From Oscillibacter sp. (GTDB taxonomy: Bacteria; Bacillota; Clostridia; Oscillospirales; Oscillospiraceae), in assembly GCA_017482345.1 (NCBI GenBank), contig JAFUNB010000001.1:1-64000 (forward strand): a DNA stretch of 64,000 nt, read 5' to 3'. How positions within the stretch are numbered: the stretch's first letter is position 1; every line of letters starts with the position of its first letter. The notes beneath the pieces are model-generated. The model saw only the letters and a program-made list of their open reading frames with translations, did no database searches and was not told the DNA's origin. This document shows, in pieces, positions 33,129 through 43,697 of the stretch. The position numbers and the translations under genes were made by a program.

Positions 33129-35360
33129 TCACATCTTCTGGATATCGATCAGGGTGTTGAAGTATGCGCCGGTGTTGCCGTCCAGCAGGGGATGGTAGGC
33201 ATACATGATGCCGCCGTTCTCGCTGATATCACGGGGGCCACCCACGCTGAGGGAGGTCAGCTTGTTGACGCTGCCGCCCAGCTTGACCCACATGCCGCTG
33301 CTCATCTCAGCCACGTTGGGCTTGACACGGCGGGTCACCTTGGCCACGATGTTGACCAGCTCGCCGCGGTCATTGAACACGCGCAGCAGATCGCCGTCCT
33401 TGATGCCGCGCTGGGCAGCATCCTCTTCGTTGATGTAGATCTTGGCGGGACCCTCGACCTCCTGGATCCAGGGCAGGTTGTAGTACTGGGAGTGGGTACG
33501 GAAGGAGGGGTGCTGGGAGATGACGTTGATGGGGTACTTCTTGGCCAGCTCGGGAGTGCCCATAATGCTCTCATCGGGCTCCAGGAAGTGGGGCACGGGG
33601 CAGTAATCGCCGGGGAACTCCTTGCCGCGCTCGTCCATCATGTTGGAGAACAGCTCGATCTTGCCGGAGGGAGTGTCGAACTTGTAGTCGGAGTAAGGCA
33701 CGCGGGGGCACCACTCCTCGGAGAAGCGCATGGGACCCTTGGGAGAGACGGCCTCGTCCATGTCGCAGTGCTCGCCGATCATCATGCGGATGTAGTCCAG
33801 ACCGGTGGTCTCCTCGGGGAAGTACTCGCCGTAACCCATGCGGCGGCCCAGCTCGGCAAAGATCTCGATGTCGGGAACGCACTCATAGGGGGGCTGGCAC
33901 ACGGGCACCTGCAGCTGCAGGTAGTGATGCCAGTAGGAGGGATGCAGACCGTACTGCTCCAGATAGTGGCAGGCGGGCAGAACCAGGTCGGCGTAGTCGG
34001 TGTCGTCGGTCATGAACTGCTCGATGGAGACGAACAGATCCAGGGACTTGACGGCCTCGATGGTGTAATCCACGTTACCCTGCTGAGAGATCAGGCCGCC
34101 GCGGTAGGCGATGACAGCCTTGATGGGGGGCTCCTTGGCCTCGTGGATGCAGTTGGCGATACGGGCGATGTTCAGCATACGGGTGGACTTGATTTCAGCG
34201 CCCTCGGGAACGGCAACAGCGTTGGCGTTGGCGAAAGCGTTCTCGCCGATGCTGGGAAAGCCCATGGAGTCGATGAAGTTATAGTTGCCGTCTTCCTTAC
34301 CCACACGGCCGCAGATAGCAGCCAGGCAGGCCAGAGCGCGCTGGGTCTGATGGCCGTTGCTGTAACGCTGCTGGCCATAGCCGCACTCCATGTGGGACTT
34401 GTGGGTGGCGAACAGCTCGGCAGCCTCGATCAGCTGCTCCTTGGGGATGGTGGTGATCTGCTCGGTGTATTCGGGGGTCCACTTCTCCACCAGCTTCTTC
34501 AGATCTTCGAAGCCATAAGTATACTTGTCGATGAACTCCTGATCCTGCAGGCCCTGCTTGATGATCCAGTGGATCATGCCCAGAGCCATGGCGCCGTCGG
34601 TGCCGGGACGGGGACGCAGGTGCAGGTCAGCCTTGGAAGCCAGGCCGGTGGCATAGGGATCCACGACGATGACCTTGGCGCCGCGCTCCTTGGCGCGATA
34701 CAGGAAGGGATAGATGTGGGGGTTGGTGGCGGAGGAGTTACGGCCAACGATCATGACGACCTCAGCGGTCTCACTCCACACGTCGGGCATCATGGTGTGC
34801 TGAGTGCCCACGGTGTTGAAGGAACCGGCAGCACCGGACAGCAGACAGAAGCTGCCCACCAGCTTGCTGGCGCCGTACAGGTTCAGGAAACGGGCCATGA
34901 CGGTCTTGGCCATGTGCTCGCGGTTGCCGGAGTAGCAGTACTCGGTCAGAGCCTCGCTGCCGTATTTCTCGCGGATCTCGGTGAGCTTCTCTACCATGAA
35001 GTCCATGGCTTCGTCCCAGGTGATGCGCTTGAACTTGCCCTCGCCGCGCTCACCAACGCGCAGCAGGGGGTACTTCACGCGGTCGGGGCTGTTGATCTTT
35101 GCCACGTTGGCAAAGCCCTTCATGCACAGGTGGCCGCGGGTGATGGGATGATCGGGATCGCCCTCGATCTTGATGACTTTTTCGTCCTTGATGTACACCA
35201 GCTCGCCGCAGGTGTCATAGCAGTTGTGGGGGCAGGAAGTCTTGACAACACGGTCGGCGATGACCACTTTGCCGCCAATGGTCACGGGGACATTGTGCTT
35301 GACGGCATACTTGTCCAGATCCTCATGCTTGCGCCAAGGAATAGGATTCATGTGTTCCAT
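33129..35360 (-). CDS. Molybdopterin-dependent oxidoreductase, catalytic subunit
   Basis: 743 residues, DMSO-reductase superfamily. N-terminal Fe4S4 ligands Cys43, Cys47, Cys51 (SCPHNCYDTC) and Cys79 (GHLCMKG). The stretch FCLLSGAAGSFNTVG lines up with the selenocysteine loop of formate dehydrogenase H, placing Cys172 as the probable Mo ligand. The C-terminal domain (from about residue 620, NVISQHPSFRTHSQY) is the usual molydopterin dinucleotide-binding domain. No twin-arginine signal, so it should be cytosolic. The substrate is not evident: formate, thiosulfate/polysulfide-type or an organic substrate are all possible. Confidence 0.88.
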   Translation of the reverse strand: MEHMNPIPWRKHEDLDKYAVKHNVPVTIGGKVVIADRVVKTSCPHNCYDTCGELVYIKDEKVIKIEGDPDHPITRGHLCMKGFANVAKINSPDRVKYPLLRVGERGEGKFKRITWDEAMDFMVEKLTEIREKYGSEALTEYCYSGNREHMAKTVMARFLNLYGASKLVGSFCLLSGAAGSFNTVGTQHTMMPDVWSETAEVVMIVGRNSSATNPHIYPFLYRAKERGAKVIVVDPYATGLASKADLHLRPRPGTDGAMALGMIHWIIKQGLQDQEFIDKYTYGFEDLKKLVEKWTPEYTEQITTIPKEQLIEAAELFATHKSHMECGYGQQRYSNGHQTQRALACLAAICGRVGKEDGNYNFIDSMGFPSIGENAFANANAVAVPEGAEIKSTRMLNIARIANCIHEAKEPPIKAVIAYRGGLISQQGNVDYTIEAVKSLDLFVSIEQFMTDDTDYADLVLPACHYLEQYGLHPSYWHHYLQLQVPVCQPPYECVPDIEIFAELGRRMGYGEYFPEETTGLDYIRMMIGEHCDMDEAVSPKGPMRFSEEWCPRVPYSDYKFDTPSGKIELFSNMMDERGKEFPGDYCPVPHFLEPDESIMGTPELAKKYPINVISQHPSFRTHSQYYNLPWIQEVEGPAKIYINEEDAAQRGIKDGDLLRVFNDRGELVNIVAKVTRRVKPNVAEMSSGMWVKLGGSVNKLTSLSVGGPRDISENGGIMYAYHPLLDGNTGAYFNTLIDIQKM

Positions 35361-35378
35361 GTTACACGCCTCTCAATC

Positions 35379-37295
<1,917 letters not shown>

Positions 37296-37348
37296 AGTCG
37301 CTTTTCTCCGCCTCTTTTCGATTTGAATCGTCCTTTGACTGCTGTTTT

Positions 37349-38326
37349 TTAAACGCAAACACTCAGCAGACACTGCGTCAGTTCATTTGCTGTGATACTT
37401 CCGAAATACTCCTGCAGTGCAAAACCCTCCAGCACGCGCAGCAGCGCGTCCTGCCGGAGCGGCTGACCCCGCAGGGCCTGCTCAATTTCCGCGACATTCC
37501 GCCGGGCCAGGAAGTCACCCCGCAGGGCGATGTCGGTGATGTATCCGTCTTCGATGGATACACCGGCCTCGACGGTACCGCCTTCAAACCGCTGCCGATT
37601 GGTGAAGCGGAAGGCGGGGGATTCTTTGTAGGTCCAGTCCCAGCTGCGGTATTTAGATTCTGCCAGCGCGCGGATCTCGTCCCACTGCTCCTCAGTCAGG
37701 GAAAACTCCTCGCCGCCAAACCAGGTGGCCAGATAGTCCCGGAACTGCAGAACGCTCATCGGCGTGGACAGAAAATCGGAGATGTTGCCCACACGGCTGC
37801 GGACGGACTTGGTGCTCTTGGACTGGAACTTCTCCGGACGCACTTGAAGCACCGCCGCCACATCCTCCAGCTGGGAGGAGAACAGCAGTGTGCCGTGGTG
37901 CAGGATCCGGCTGCCCTGAATGGTCTGGGCGCAGCCGGAGACTTTCTTTTCGCCTGCCAGAATATCATTCCGACCGGTGAGCGACGCTGGCACGCCCAAT
38001 GCGCGCAGGGCATCCACCACCGGCTGGGTGAAGACTTCGATGGTCAGATCCTCCGGCTTGCCGGCATCCGTGATGAACGAATAGTTGAGGTTGCCCAGAT
38101 CGTGATAGACACAGCCGCCACCGGTGTTCCGGCGTACCACGGTGATGCCATGGGACAGGGCATATTCCTGGTTGACCTCCTCCAGGGTGTTCTGGTAGCG
38201 GCCTACGACCACGGTATGGTCGTTGCGCCACAGCAGAAGAACATCACCCGTTGAATGGGTCATGATGTATTCCTCGGCCGCCAGATTCATGCAGGGGTCC
38301 ACGCTTTCCAAACAGAGAATATACAT
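37349..38326 (-). CDS. lplA: Lipoate-protein ligase A
   Basis: 325 residues from the ATG at 38326 (AGGAAA nine bases upstream). Family motifs VVRRNTGGGCVYHDLGN and the lysine motif AGEKKVSGCAQ, then the HGTLLFSSQL segment; a C-terminal accessory domain is present. It activates lipoate with ATP and attaches it to lipoyl domains. The gene directly upstream of the lipoyl-E3 fusion, 54 bases away on the same strand, strongly suggests that the two GKLAK lipoyl domains are its targets. Confidence 0.92.
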   Translation of the reverse strand: MYILCLESVDPCMNLAAEEYIMTHSTGDVLLLWRNDHTVVVGRYQNTLEEVNQEYALSHGITVVRRNTGGGCVYHDLGNLNYSFITDAGKPEDLTIEVFTQPVVDALRALGVPASLTGRNDILAGEKKVSGCAQTIQGSRILHHGTLLFSSQLEDVAAVLQVRPEKFQSKSTKSVRSRVGNISDFLSTPMSVLQFRDYLATWFGGEEFSLTEEQWDEIRALAESKYRSWDWTYKESPAFRFTNRQRFEGGTVEAGVSIEDGYITDIALRGDFLARRNVAEIEQALRGQPLRQDALLRVLEGFALQEYFGSITANELTQCLLSVCV

Positions 38327-38343
38327 AGATGTGTTTCCTCTCG

Positions 38344-38384
38344 AAAAAGTGCGGCGATGCACTTTTCAGGACACCGCCGCACTT
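38344..38384 (-). terminator. Hairpin after the AhpD-like gene
   Basis: AAGTGCGGCG / CGCCGCACTT arms with T-run on the minus strand, between the AhpD-like gene and lplA. It may only attenuate, since the next ribosome site follows at once and no other promoter for lplA is apparent. Confidence 0.75.
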
Positions 38385-38414
38385 CATATCGGGCCAGTTA
38401 AGGCTTTTGGTCAA

Positions 38415-38759
38415 TTAGTCAAAATCGTGCTCGAACTCGTCCAGAGCGGCGTTCAGAACAGTGGCGCTGTAAGCGATAGCGGGGCCGCCGCCCATGGCGA
38501 CAGCAACCTCAGCGGCAGCCAGGATCTCAGCGCGGGTAGCGCCGGCCTTGTAAGCGCCGTAGGTATGAACGCAGATGCAGTATTTGCAGATCTTGTTGAT
38601 GCCGACACCCAGAGCAACCAGCTCACGGGTCTTGGCGTCCACAGCCAGACCGGCGCCGCCGTCGACGGCCAGGAACTTACCGACAAACTCGCCGTTGGTC
38701 TCGGACAGCTTGCCAACACCATTCATAAATTCATTCAGAGTTTCGCGAGCATTAATCAT
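38415..38759 (-). CDS. AhpD-like carboxymuconolactone decarboxylase family protein
   Basis: 114 residues from the ATG at 38759 (AGGAGG seven bases upstream). All-helical AhpD/CMD fold with the redox motif CKYCICVH (CxxCxxxH-type) after LVALGVGINKI. In AhpD such cysteines are reduced by a lipoyl group and pass electrons to a peroxiredoxin. Here lplA and a lipoyl-bearing dihydrolipoamide dehydrogenase follow directly, so the AhpD-lipoyl-Lpd relay is a natural reading. Preceded by a consensus TATAAT -10 (38851-38846, weak -35). A simple stress or decarboxylase-type role cannot be excluded. Confidence 0.85.
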   Translation of the reverse strand: MINARETLNEFMNGVGKLSETNGEFVGKFLAVDGGAGLAVDAKTRELVALGVGINKICKYCICVHTYGAYKAGATRAEILAAAEVAVAMGGGPAIAYSATVLNAALDEFEHDFD

Positions 38760-38845
38760 AATCAGAAACCTCCTAAAATTTGTTAAAACGATAAATTGCC
38801 GCTGAGGGAAACCGCTCAAACTGGGCAAATTACCAAGTTTTCTAT

Positions 38846-38851
38846 ATTATA
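38846..38851 (-). promoter_or_regulatory. Consensus -10 box upstream of the AhpD-like gene
   Basis: TATAAT on the minus strand with a poor -35 (TATTCA) at 17 bases; leaves a leader of about 80 bases. Confidence 0.45.
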
Positions 38852-38931
38852 CCATGGGGTTATGAAATTGAATACTATCTTTTTTTCGGTTTTGGTTATG
38901 CACTCAGCCCATAAGTCCGTGGCGGGGACAC

Positions 38932-38969
38932 AAAAAGAAAAAGGAAGTCCGGCAAAAGCCGGACTTCCC
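38932..38969 (-). terminator. Terminator of the YfcC/M20 genes
   Basis: GGAAGTCCGGC / GCCGGACTTCC, four-base loop, T-run on the minus strand. Confidence 0.9.
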
Positions 38970-38997
38970 AAAGTTGTGTTTGGTTTGGTTGGGGGGA

Positions 38998-40386
38998 TTA
39001 GAAGCCGATGCTGATAGCCACACCGACAGACACGAAGCCGAAGATGAAGTAGATGATCATCAGAGGCACGAAGAACTTGTACCACTTGGGAACAGTGACG
39101 CGTGCATAGTTCATGAAGATCATCAGAGTGCCGTAGCTGAACCAGAACATGTTGGTGATACCGTCACCGAACTGGTAGCACAGAACGGCGGTCTGGTCAG
39201 TCAGGCCCAGCTCCAGAGCGATGGGGATGATGATGGGGCTCAGCAGAGCGCCCTTAGCGGAACCGGAGGGGATCAGGCCGTTGATCAGGGAGACCAGCAG
39301 GATGATGCCGATACCGGCCAGCAGGGGAGACAGACCCTCCAGCAGCTGAACAGCGTTGTAAACGATGGTGGCGTTGACGTTGGCACGGTTCATGATCCAG
39401 AACACGGCACGGGCAAAGCCGATGACCATGGCGCCGGAGATGGAACCGCCGGCACCCTTCAGGAAGGAGTTGACCATGTCGTTGGGGTTCATCTTGGAAA
39501 CCAGACCAGACAGCAGAGCGGAGGCGAAGAAGATGGCGGAAACGTCATCGATGCCCCACTTCACGCCGCCGTAACCGAACTGGAAGCCGATAACGGACAT
39601 AACCATGGCGCCCAGGATGGACAGCAGGACGATGATGTGAGCGCCGGTCATCTTGACTTCCTTGCTGGTATCCAGCATCAGATCAGAGACGTCGGTGCCG
39701 TAGGTCAGGGACTTGGTGGGATCCTTAACAACGCGATTGGCATACAGAACAGTGTAAACAATGCCGATGGTGGTCATGATGCACCACAGAACGGTACGGT
39801 AGCCAACACCAACGAACACGTTGTCGCCGGTCAGCAGGCCCATGTTCTGCAGGATGCCGTTGCAGACGCCGACGGTATACAGGTTGGTGGGGCCGGTAAC
39901 AAAGCCGCCCATCAGACCAACAACCAGCATAGCCAGAGCAACGATGCCGTCATAACCCATGGCCAGAACAACTGCCACAACCAGGGGAGCGAAGGGGATC
40001 AGGGTCTCGATCCAGCCCAGGAAGCCGCCCAGAGCGGAGAAGATGACCATCAGGACGATCAGCAGAACGGTACGGGAACCGGAACCGAACTTGCGGACCA
40101 GAGTGGTAACGCCGGAGTCGATAGCGCCGGTGGCCTTGTAGATCTCCAGAGCGCCGCCGATCATCAGAACCAGGATGACCAGGTTGGAGGTATCCTTGAT
40201 ACCCATGGGGATGGAGCGGAACAGGTCGAACACGCTGTTGAAGTTCAGGGTGTTGCGGGGCAGAGCGGTGTAAACACCGTCAACCAGAGTACCGGGGGTG
40301 ATCAGGAAGGTTGCGATCCAAGCGACGATAACGACGCTGAAGATCAGGATGAACGGGTTAAAGTTCATCGGTTTTTTCTGTTTCAT
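38998..40386 (-). CDS. YfcC-family transporter (second paralogue)
   Basis: 462 residues, about 12 membrane segments. FIGGALEIYKATGAIDSG-like and FLGWIETLIPFAPLVVAV stretches place it in the same family as the carrier at 1743-3131, though clearly diverged. AAAGGAG eight bases before the ATG. It lies directly downstream of an M20 amidohydrolase gene, so it probably imports an amidated or acylated amino acid or a small peptide that the hydrolase then cuts. Substrate inferred from the neighbour only. Confidence 0.82.
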   Translation of the reverse strand: MKQKKPMNFNPFILIFSVVIVAWIATFLITPGTLVDGVYTALPRNTLNFNSVFDLFRSIPMGIKDTSNLVILVLMIGGALEIYKATGAIDSGVTTLVRKFGSGSRTVLLIVLMVIFSALGGFLGWIETLIPFAPLVVAVVLAMGYDGIVALAMLVVGLMGGFVTGPTNLYTVGVCNGILQNMGLLTGDNVFVGVGYRTVLWCIMTTIGIVYTVLYANRVVKDPTKSLTYGTDVSDLMLDTSKEVKMTGAHIIVLLSILGAMVMSVIGFQFGYGGVKWGIDDVSAIFFASALLSGLVSKMNPNDMVNSFLKGAGGSISGAMVIGFARAVFWIMNRANVNATIVYNAVQLLEGLSPLLAGIGIILLVSLINGLIPSGSAKGALLSPIIIPIALELGLTDQTAVLCYQFGDGITNMFWFSYGTLMIFMNYARVTVPKWYKFFVPLMIIYFIFGFVSVGVAISIGF

Positions 40387-40445
40387 TCTTGTTTCTCCTT
40401 TCCTTTTATAAACACAACTTTAAAAAACAGTTTTCCAACTGATTT

Positions 40446-41648
40446 TTACTTCTCGTTGTTGGCCAGAGCGTAGGTCACAGCCAGAGTGCCGACGGTACCC
40501 TCGGCCATCATCTCGATGGAGATGGAGTCCTCGGTGGTGTGGCACAGCTTAATCTCGGCGGGAGAATAGCCCAGGCACTTGGTGCCCTTGCGGCTGTAGT
40601 GGCCGGTATCGGTAGCGAAAGCCCAGGGCTTGGTCTTGATCTCGTGACCGACAGCAGCCTCGATAGCGGCCTTGGCCTGAACGATGTAGTCGGCGTCGGG
40701 GCTGACGAAGAAGGGATGCTCGCCCTGGAAGCCCATGCCCTCCAGGCCGGTGTAGGTGTGCAGGGGGAAGTACAGAATCTCGACCTTGGCGGAGACGTCC
40801 TTGACCTCGCAGGCGTCGACGCAGGCCTGGATCTTCTTCTCAACGTTCTCCAGAGTATCGTCGCCGGTCTGACGGAAGTCGATGAACAGCTGGATCTCGT
40901 TGGGAATGATGTTGGAGCCCTTCTCAGAAGAGGTGATGCGGGTCAGGGACATGGTGGAGCTGCCGAACATCTCGTCGCTGCTCAGCTCGACCTTCTCCAG
41001 CTTAGGCAGCAGCTGGGTCAGGAAAGCGAAGGGGTTGGCGCCAGTGTGGGGGATGGAAGCGTGGCAGGACTTGCCGGTGATGGTGACGACCACGCAGCAG
41101 CGGCCGCGGCTGCCGATGGCGATGTCGTTCTCGGTAGCTTCGCCGACAACGGCGTAATCGGTCAGCATACGATCCTCGCTGGTGTGCATCATGGCGCCGT
41201 AGCCGGCGATCTCCTCAGAGATGACCTCTGCAACCACGATGTCGCCCTTCGGCAGCAGACCGGCTTCCTTCAGCATGACGGGAGCGTACAGATAGATGGC
41301 CATGGTACCCTTGGTGTCGGAAGCGCCGCGGCCCCAGACACGACCCTCGGCGATAGCGCCGCTGTAGGGGGGATACTTCCAGCGGGACTCGTCACCGCCG
41401 TCGACGACGTCCAGGTGGCAGTTCAGCATGACAGAGCTGCCGCCGCCGGTACCCTTCATGGTGCCGAAGACGTTGCCGTACTTGTCAACCTCAACAGAGT
41501 CGTAACCCAGCTTGTGCATCTTGTCAACGATGTACTGAGCCAGCTCACCCTCATACATGGACTGGGAGTTGATCTGGATCAGCTCGGATGCAGTCTGGAC
41601 GATCTCGTCGTGGTACTTTGCGGCGATTGCCTTAAACTGTTCGTTCAT
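40446..41648 (-). CDS. M20-family metallohydrolase (ArgE/DapE/YgeY-like)
   Basis: 400 residues. Metal ligands: His in LNCHLDVVDGGD, Asp in GRGASDTKG, the catalytic Glu pair in VISEEIAGYG, and the late His in the C-terminal CHTTEDSI segment. The central lid/dimerisation domain starts at SRGRCCVVVTITGKSCHAS. Members hydrolyse N-acyl amino acids or short peptides with two zinc ions in the cytosol. First gene of a pair with a YfcC carrier. GGAGG precedes the ATG. Exact substrate unknown. Confidence 0.9.
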   Translation of the reverse strand: MNEQFKAIAAKYHDEIVQTASELIQINSQSMYEGELAQYIVDKMHKLGYDSVEVDKYGNVFGTMKGTGGGSSVMLNCHLDVVDGGDESRWKYPPYSGAIAEGRVWGRGASDTKGTMAIYLYAPVMLKEAGLLPKGDIVVAEVISEEIAGYGAMMHTSEDRMLTDYAVVGEATENDIAIGSRGRCCVVVTITGKSCHASIPHTGANPFAFLTQLLPKLEKVELSSDEMFGSSTMSLTRITSSEKGSNIIPNEIQLFIDFRQTGDDTLENVEKKIQACVDACEVKDVSAKVEILYFPLHTYTGLEGMGFQGEHPFFVSPDADYIVQAKAAIEAAVGHEIKTKPWAFATDTGHYSRKGTKCLGYSPAEIKLCHTTEDSISIEMMAEGTVGTLAVTYALANNEK

Positions 41649-42000
41649 GTGTTTCCTCCGTTTTTATGTAGATTTATTTTGGGACCTGTTTTTGGTGTTT
41701 TCGCCCGTCCGGCACAGCGTGAGCCAGTCGGAAAGAAAACAACCGTTCCGCGAATTGCCTGCCCATGATAGGTTTAACAAAAATAAACACAATGGGAGCT
41801 TCTTCGGGGGGCTGGGGGATGTGCAAAAAATGTTCTTTGTCGATATTTTTGTTGCATTTTAGACAACAAAGAACATTTTCCACAATTATAACATGTATAT
41901 TTTGAATTGAATATAGCAGATTTCCTATAATTGGTTATAACTATTGAGAATAGCAAACATTCAAAACGAGGAAACCTAGTGTTAAGGAACCTTAACGGAC

Positions 42001-42046
42001 GGTCCCGAAAAAGCGCCCAGTCCCCTCGACTGGGCGCTTTCGGACC
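42001..42046 (-). terminator. Terminator of the NhaC-type gene
   Basis: AAAGCGCCCAGTC / GACTGGGCGCTTT, extended by outer GGTCC/GGACC pairing; T-run on the minus strand. Confidence 0.88.
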
Positions 42047-42076
42047 GCGCAATTGTTATGCAAATAAGAGTGCTTC

Positions 42077-43447
42077 TTACTTCTTCAGGTTCTTGACCTG
42101 GCTCTCCTGGCACCAATGCTCGAAGTTCCAGGGATCCTTCTTGATAGCGCTATCAGCGAAGGGGATGAAGATGGAAGCGATGGCAAACACAGCCAGCAGG
42201 CCCTGATACCACAGGCAGGGGATGACGTCCATGGCGCTGACAGCACCAGCGGTCAGAGAACCAACCATCAGGATCTGAGCACCGTAGGGGATAGCACCCT
42301 GCATGACGCAGGAGAACAGGTCCAGCAGAGAAGCGGAACGACGGGGGTCAACCTTGTACTCCTCGCAGATACCGCGGGCGATGGGGCCGTCAACGATGAT
42401 GGAGATGGTGTTGTTAGCGATAGCAGCGTCGGTCAGGCAGACCATGGCAGCGATACCAACCTCGGCGGACTTGGGTCCCTTGATGAAAGCGGTGACCTTA
42501 TCCAGCAGCCAGTTGATGCCGCCTTCCTTCTCGACCATCTTGGCCATGCCGCCGATGAAGATGGAGGTCAGGAACACTTCCATCATGCCCAGCATGCCGT
42601 TGTAGATAGCCTGAGCGAAAGCCAGGAAGCTCATGTCGGCGAACAGCATGCCAACAGCACCGGACAGCAGGATGCCGACGGTCAGAACGGCGAACACGTT
42701 CATGCCAACCAGAGCCAGAACGATAACAACAACATAGGGAACGACCTTGATCAGGCTATAGGTACCGACCTCAACAGCGGAGGAACCGCCGCGGGCAACG
42801 ATCAGCAGCAGAACGAAGGTGATGACAGCAGCGGGCAGAGCGATGGTCAGGTTGACCTTGAACTTGTCGCGCATCTCGCAGCCCTGAGAACGGGTAGCGG
42901 CGATGGTGGTATCGGAGATGAAGGACAGGTTGTCGCCGAACATGGATCCGCCGATGATGGCGCCCATCATCAGAGCCATGTTCAGGCCGGTGGCCTCAAC
43001 GACGCCGATGCCGATAGGAGCCAGAGCAGACAGAGTACCCATGGAGGTACCGGTAGCCAGAGACATGAAGCAGGCGATCATGAACATACCGGCGGTCACG
43101 ACGCTGGCGGGCAGGACAGACAGGCCCAGGTTAACGACGGAGTCAACGCCGCCCATTTCCTTAGCGACGGTAGCGAAAGCACCAGCCAGCAGGTAGATCA
43201 TGCACATGATGGTGATGTCTTCGCCGCCAACGCCCTCACAGAAGGTCTTGCACTTGTCCTCGATGGAACCCTTGAAGACCAGGAAGGCCACAATGATGGC
43301 CAGCAGCAGAGCGGTGGGAGCGGGGAACTGGTAGAATGCCATGTCCACGCCCTGGGAGTTCAGGATGATACCTGCGCCCAGATAAATGATGATAAACAGC
43401 AGGAACGGGAACAGCGCAAGAGCGCTAGACTTACGAGTTTCTTTCAT
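42077..43447 (-). CDS. Na+/H+ antiporter NhaC-family protein
   Basis: 456 residues with 11-12 membrane segments. MSLATGTSMGTLSALAPIGIGV and GGSMFGDNLSFISDTTIAATRSQG are signature NhaC-family segments. NhaC members exchange Na+ for H+, but many are amino-acid or organic-acid exchangers (for example malate/lactate MleN, or the arginine-type). Isolated transcription unit with its own terminator, in an island with a YfcC carrier, an M20 hydrolase and a PLP lyase. Only a weak ribosome site (GGGGGA) is seen. Confidence 0.85.
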   Translation of the reverse strand: MKETRKSSALALFPFLLFIIIYLGAGIILNSQGVDMAFYQFPAPTALLLAIIVAFLVFKGSIEDKCKTFCEGVGGEDITIMCMIYLLAGAFATVAKEMGGVDSVVNLGLSVLPASVVTAGMFMIACFMSLATGTSMGTLSALAPIGIGVVEATGLNMALMMGAIIGGSMFGDNLSFISDTTIAATRSQGCEMRDKFKVNLTIALPAAVITFVLLLIVARGGSSAVEVGTYSLIKVVPYVVVIVLALVGMNVFAVLTVGILLSGAVGMLFADMSFLAFAQAIYNGMLGMMEVFLTSIFIGGMAKMVEKEGGINWLLDKVTAFIKGPKSAEVGIAAMVCLTDAAIANNTISIIVDGPIARGICEEYKVDPRRSASLLDLFSCVMQGAIPYGAQILMVGSLTAGAVSAMDVIPCLWYQGLLAVFAIASIFIPFADSAIKKDPWNFEHWCQESQVKNLKK

Positions 43448-43639
43448 GTTTTTTTCTTTTCCCCCTTAAATTATTGTGGCAAGTGGTTGTCACGACACAG
43501 AAAAGATTTTTGGCAGGGGATTGCGCGCCCTGCCACGCTTGGGAAGGAGTATCCAGCAAACAACGGCGGTCAGATGTTTGGCGCTGGGTTTCCTACGCGG
43601 GGTATTGCTGACAAGGGTTGCGCCAGGGTTTATATTTGA

Positions 43640-43673
43640 GTGAATATGGGCCGCGGGAGCGGCCCATATTCAC
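43640..43673. terminator. Perfect 15-bp stem-loop downstream of the PLP lyase gene
   Basis: GTGAATATGGGCCGC, loop GGGA, then the exact complement. It lacks a T-run, so it is either a weak terminator or an mRNA-stabilising hairpin. Confidence 0.6.
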
Positions 43674-43697
43674 GTCAAACCATAGATAAGTAAGAAA

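Noticed and set aside
43640..43673. Riboswitch upstream of the NhaC gene
   Set aside because: It lies upstream of NhaC but downstream of the PLP lyase gene and forms just a single 15-bp hairpin. No multi-helix architecture or ligand-binding core was seen, so a 3'-end hairpin is the simpler reading.
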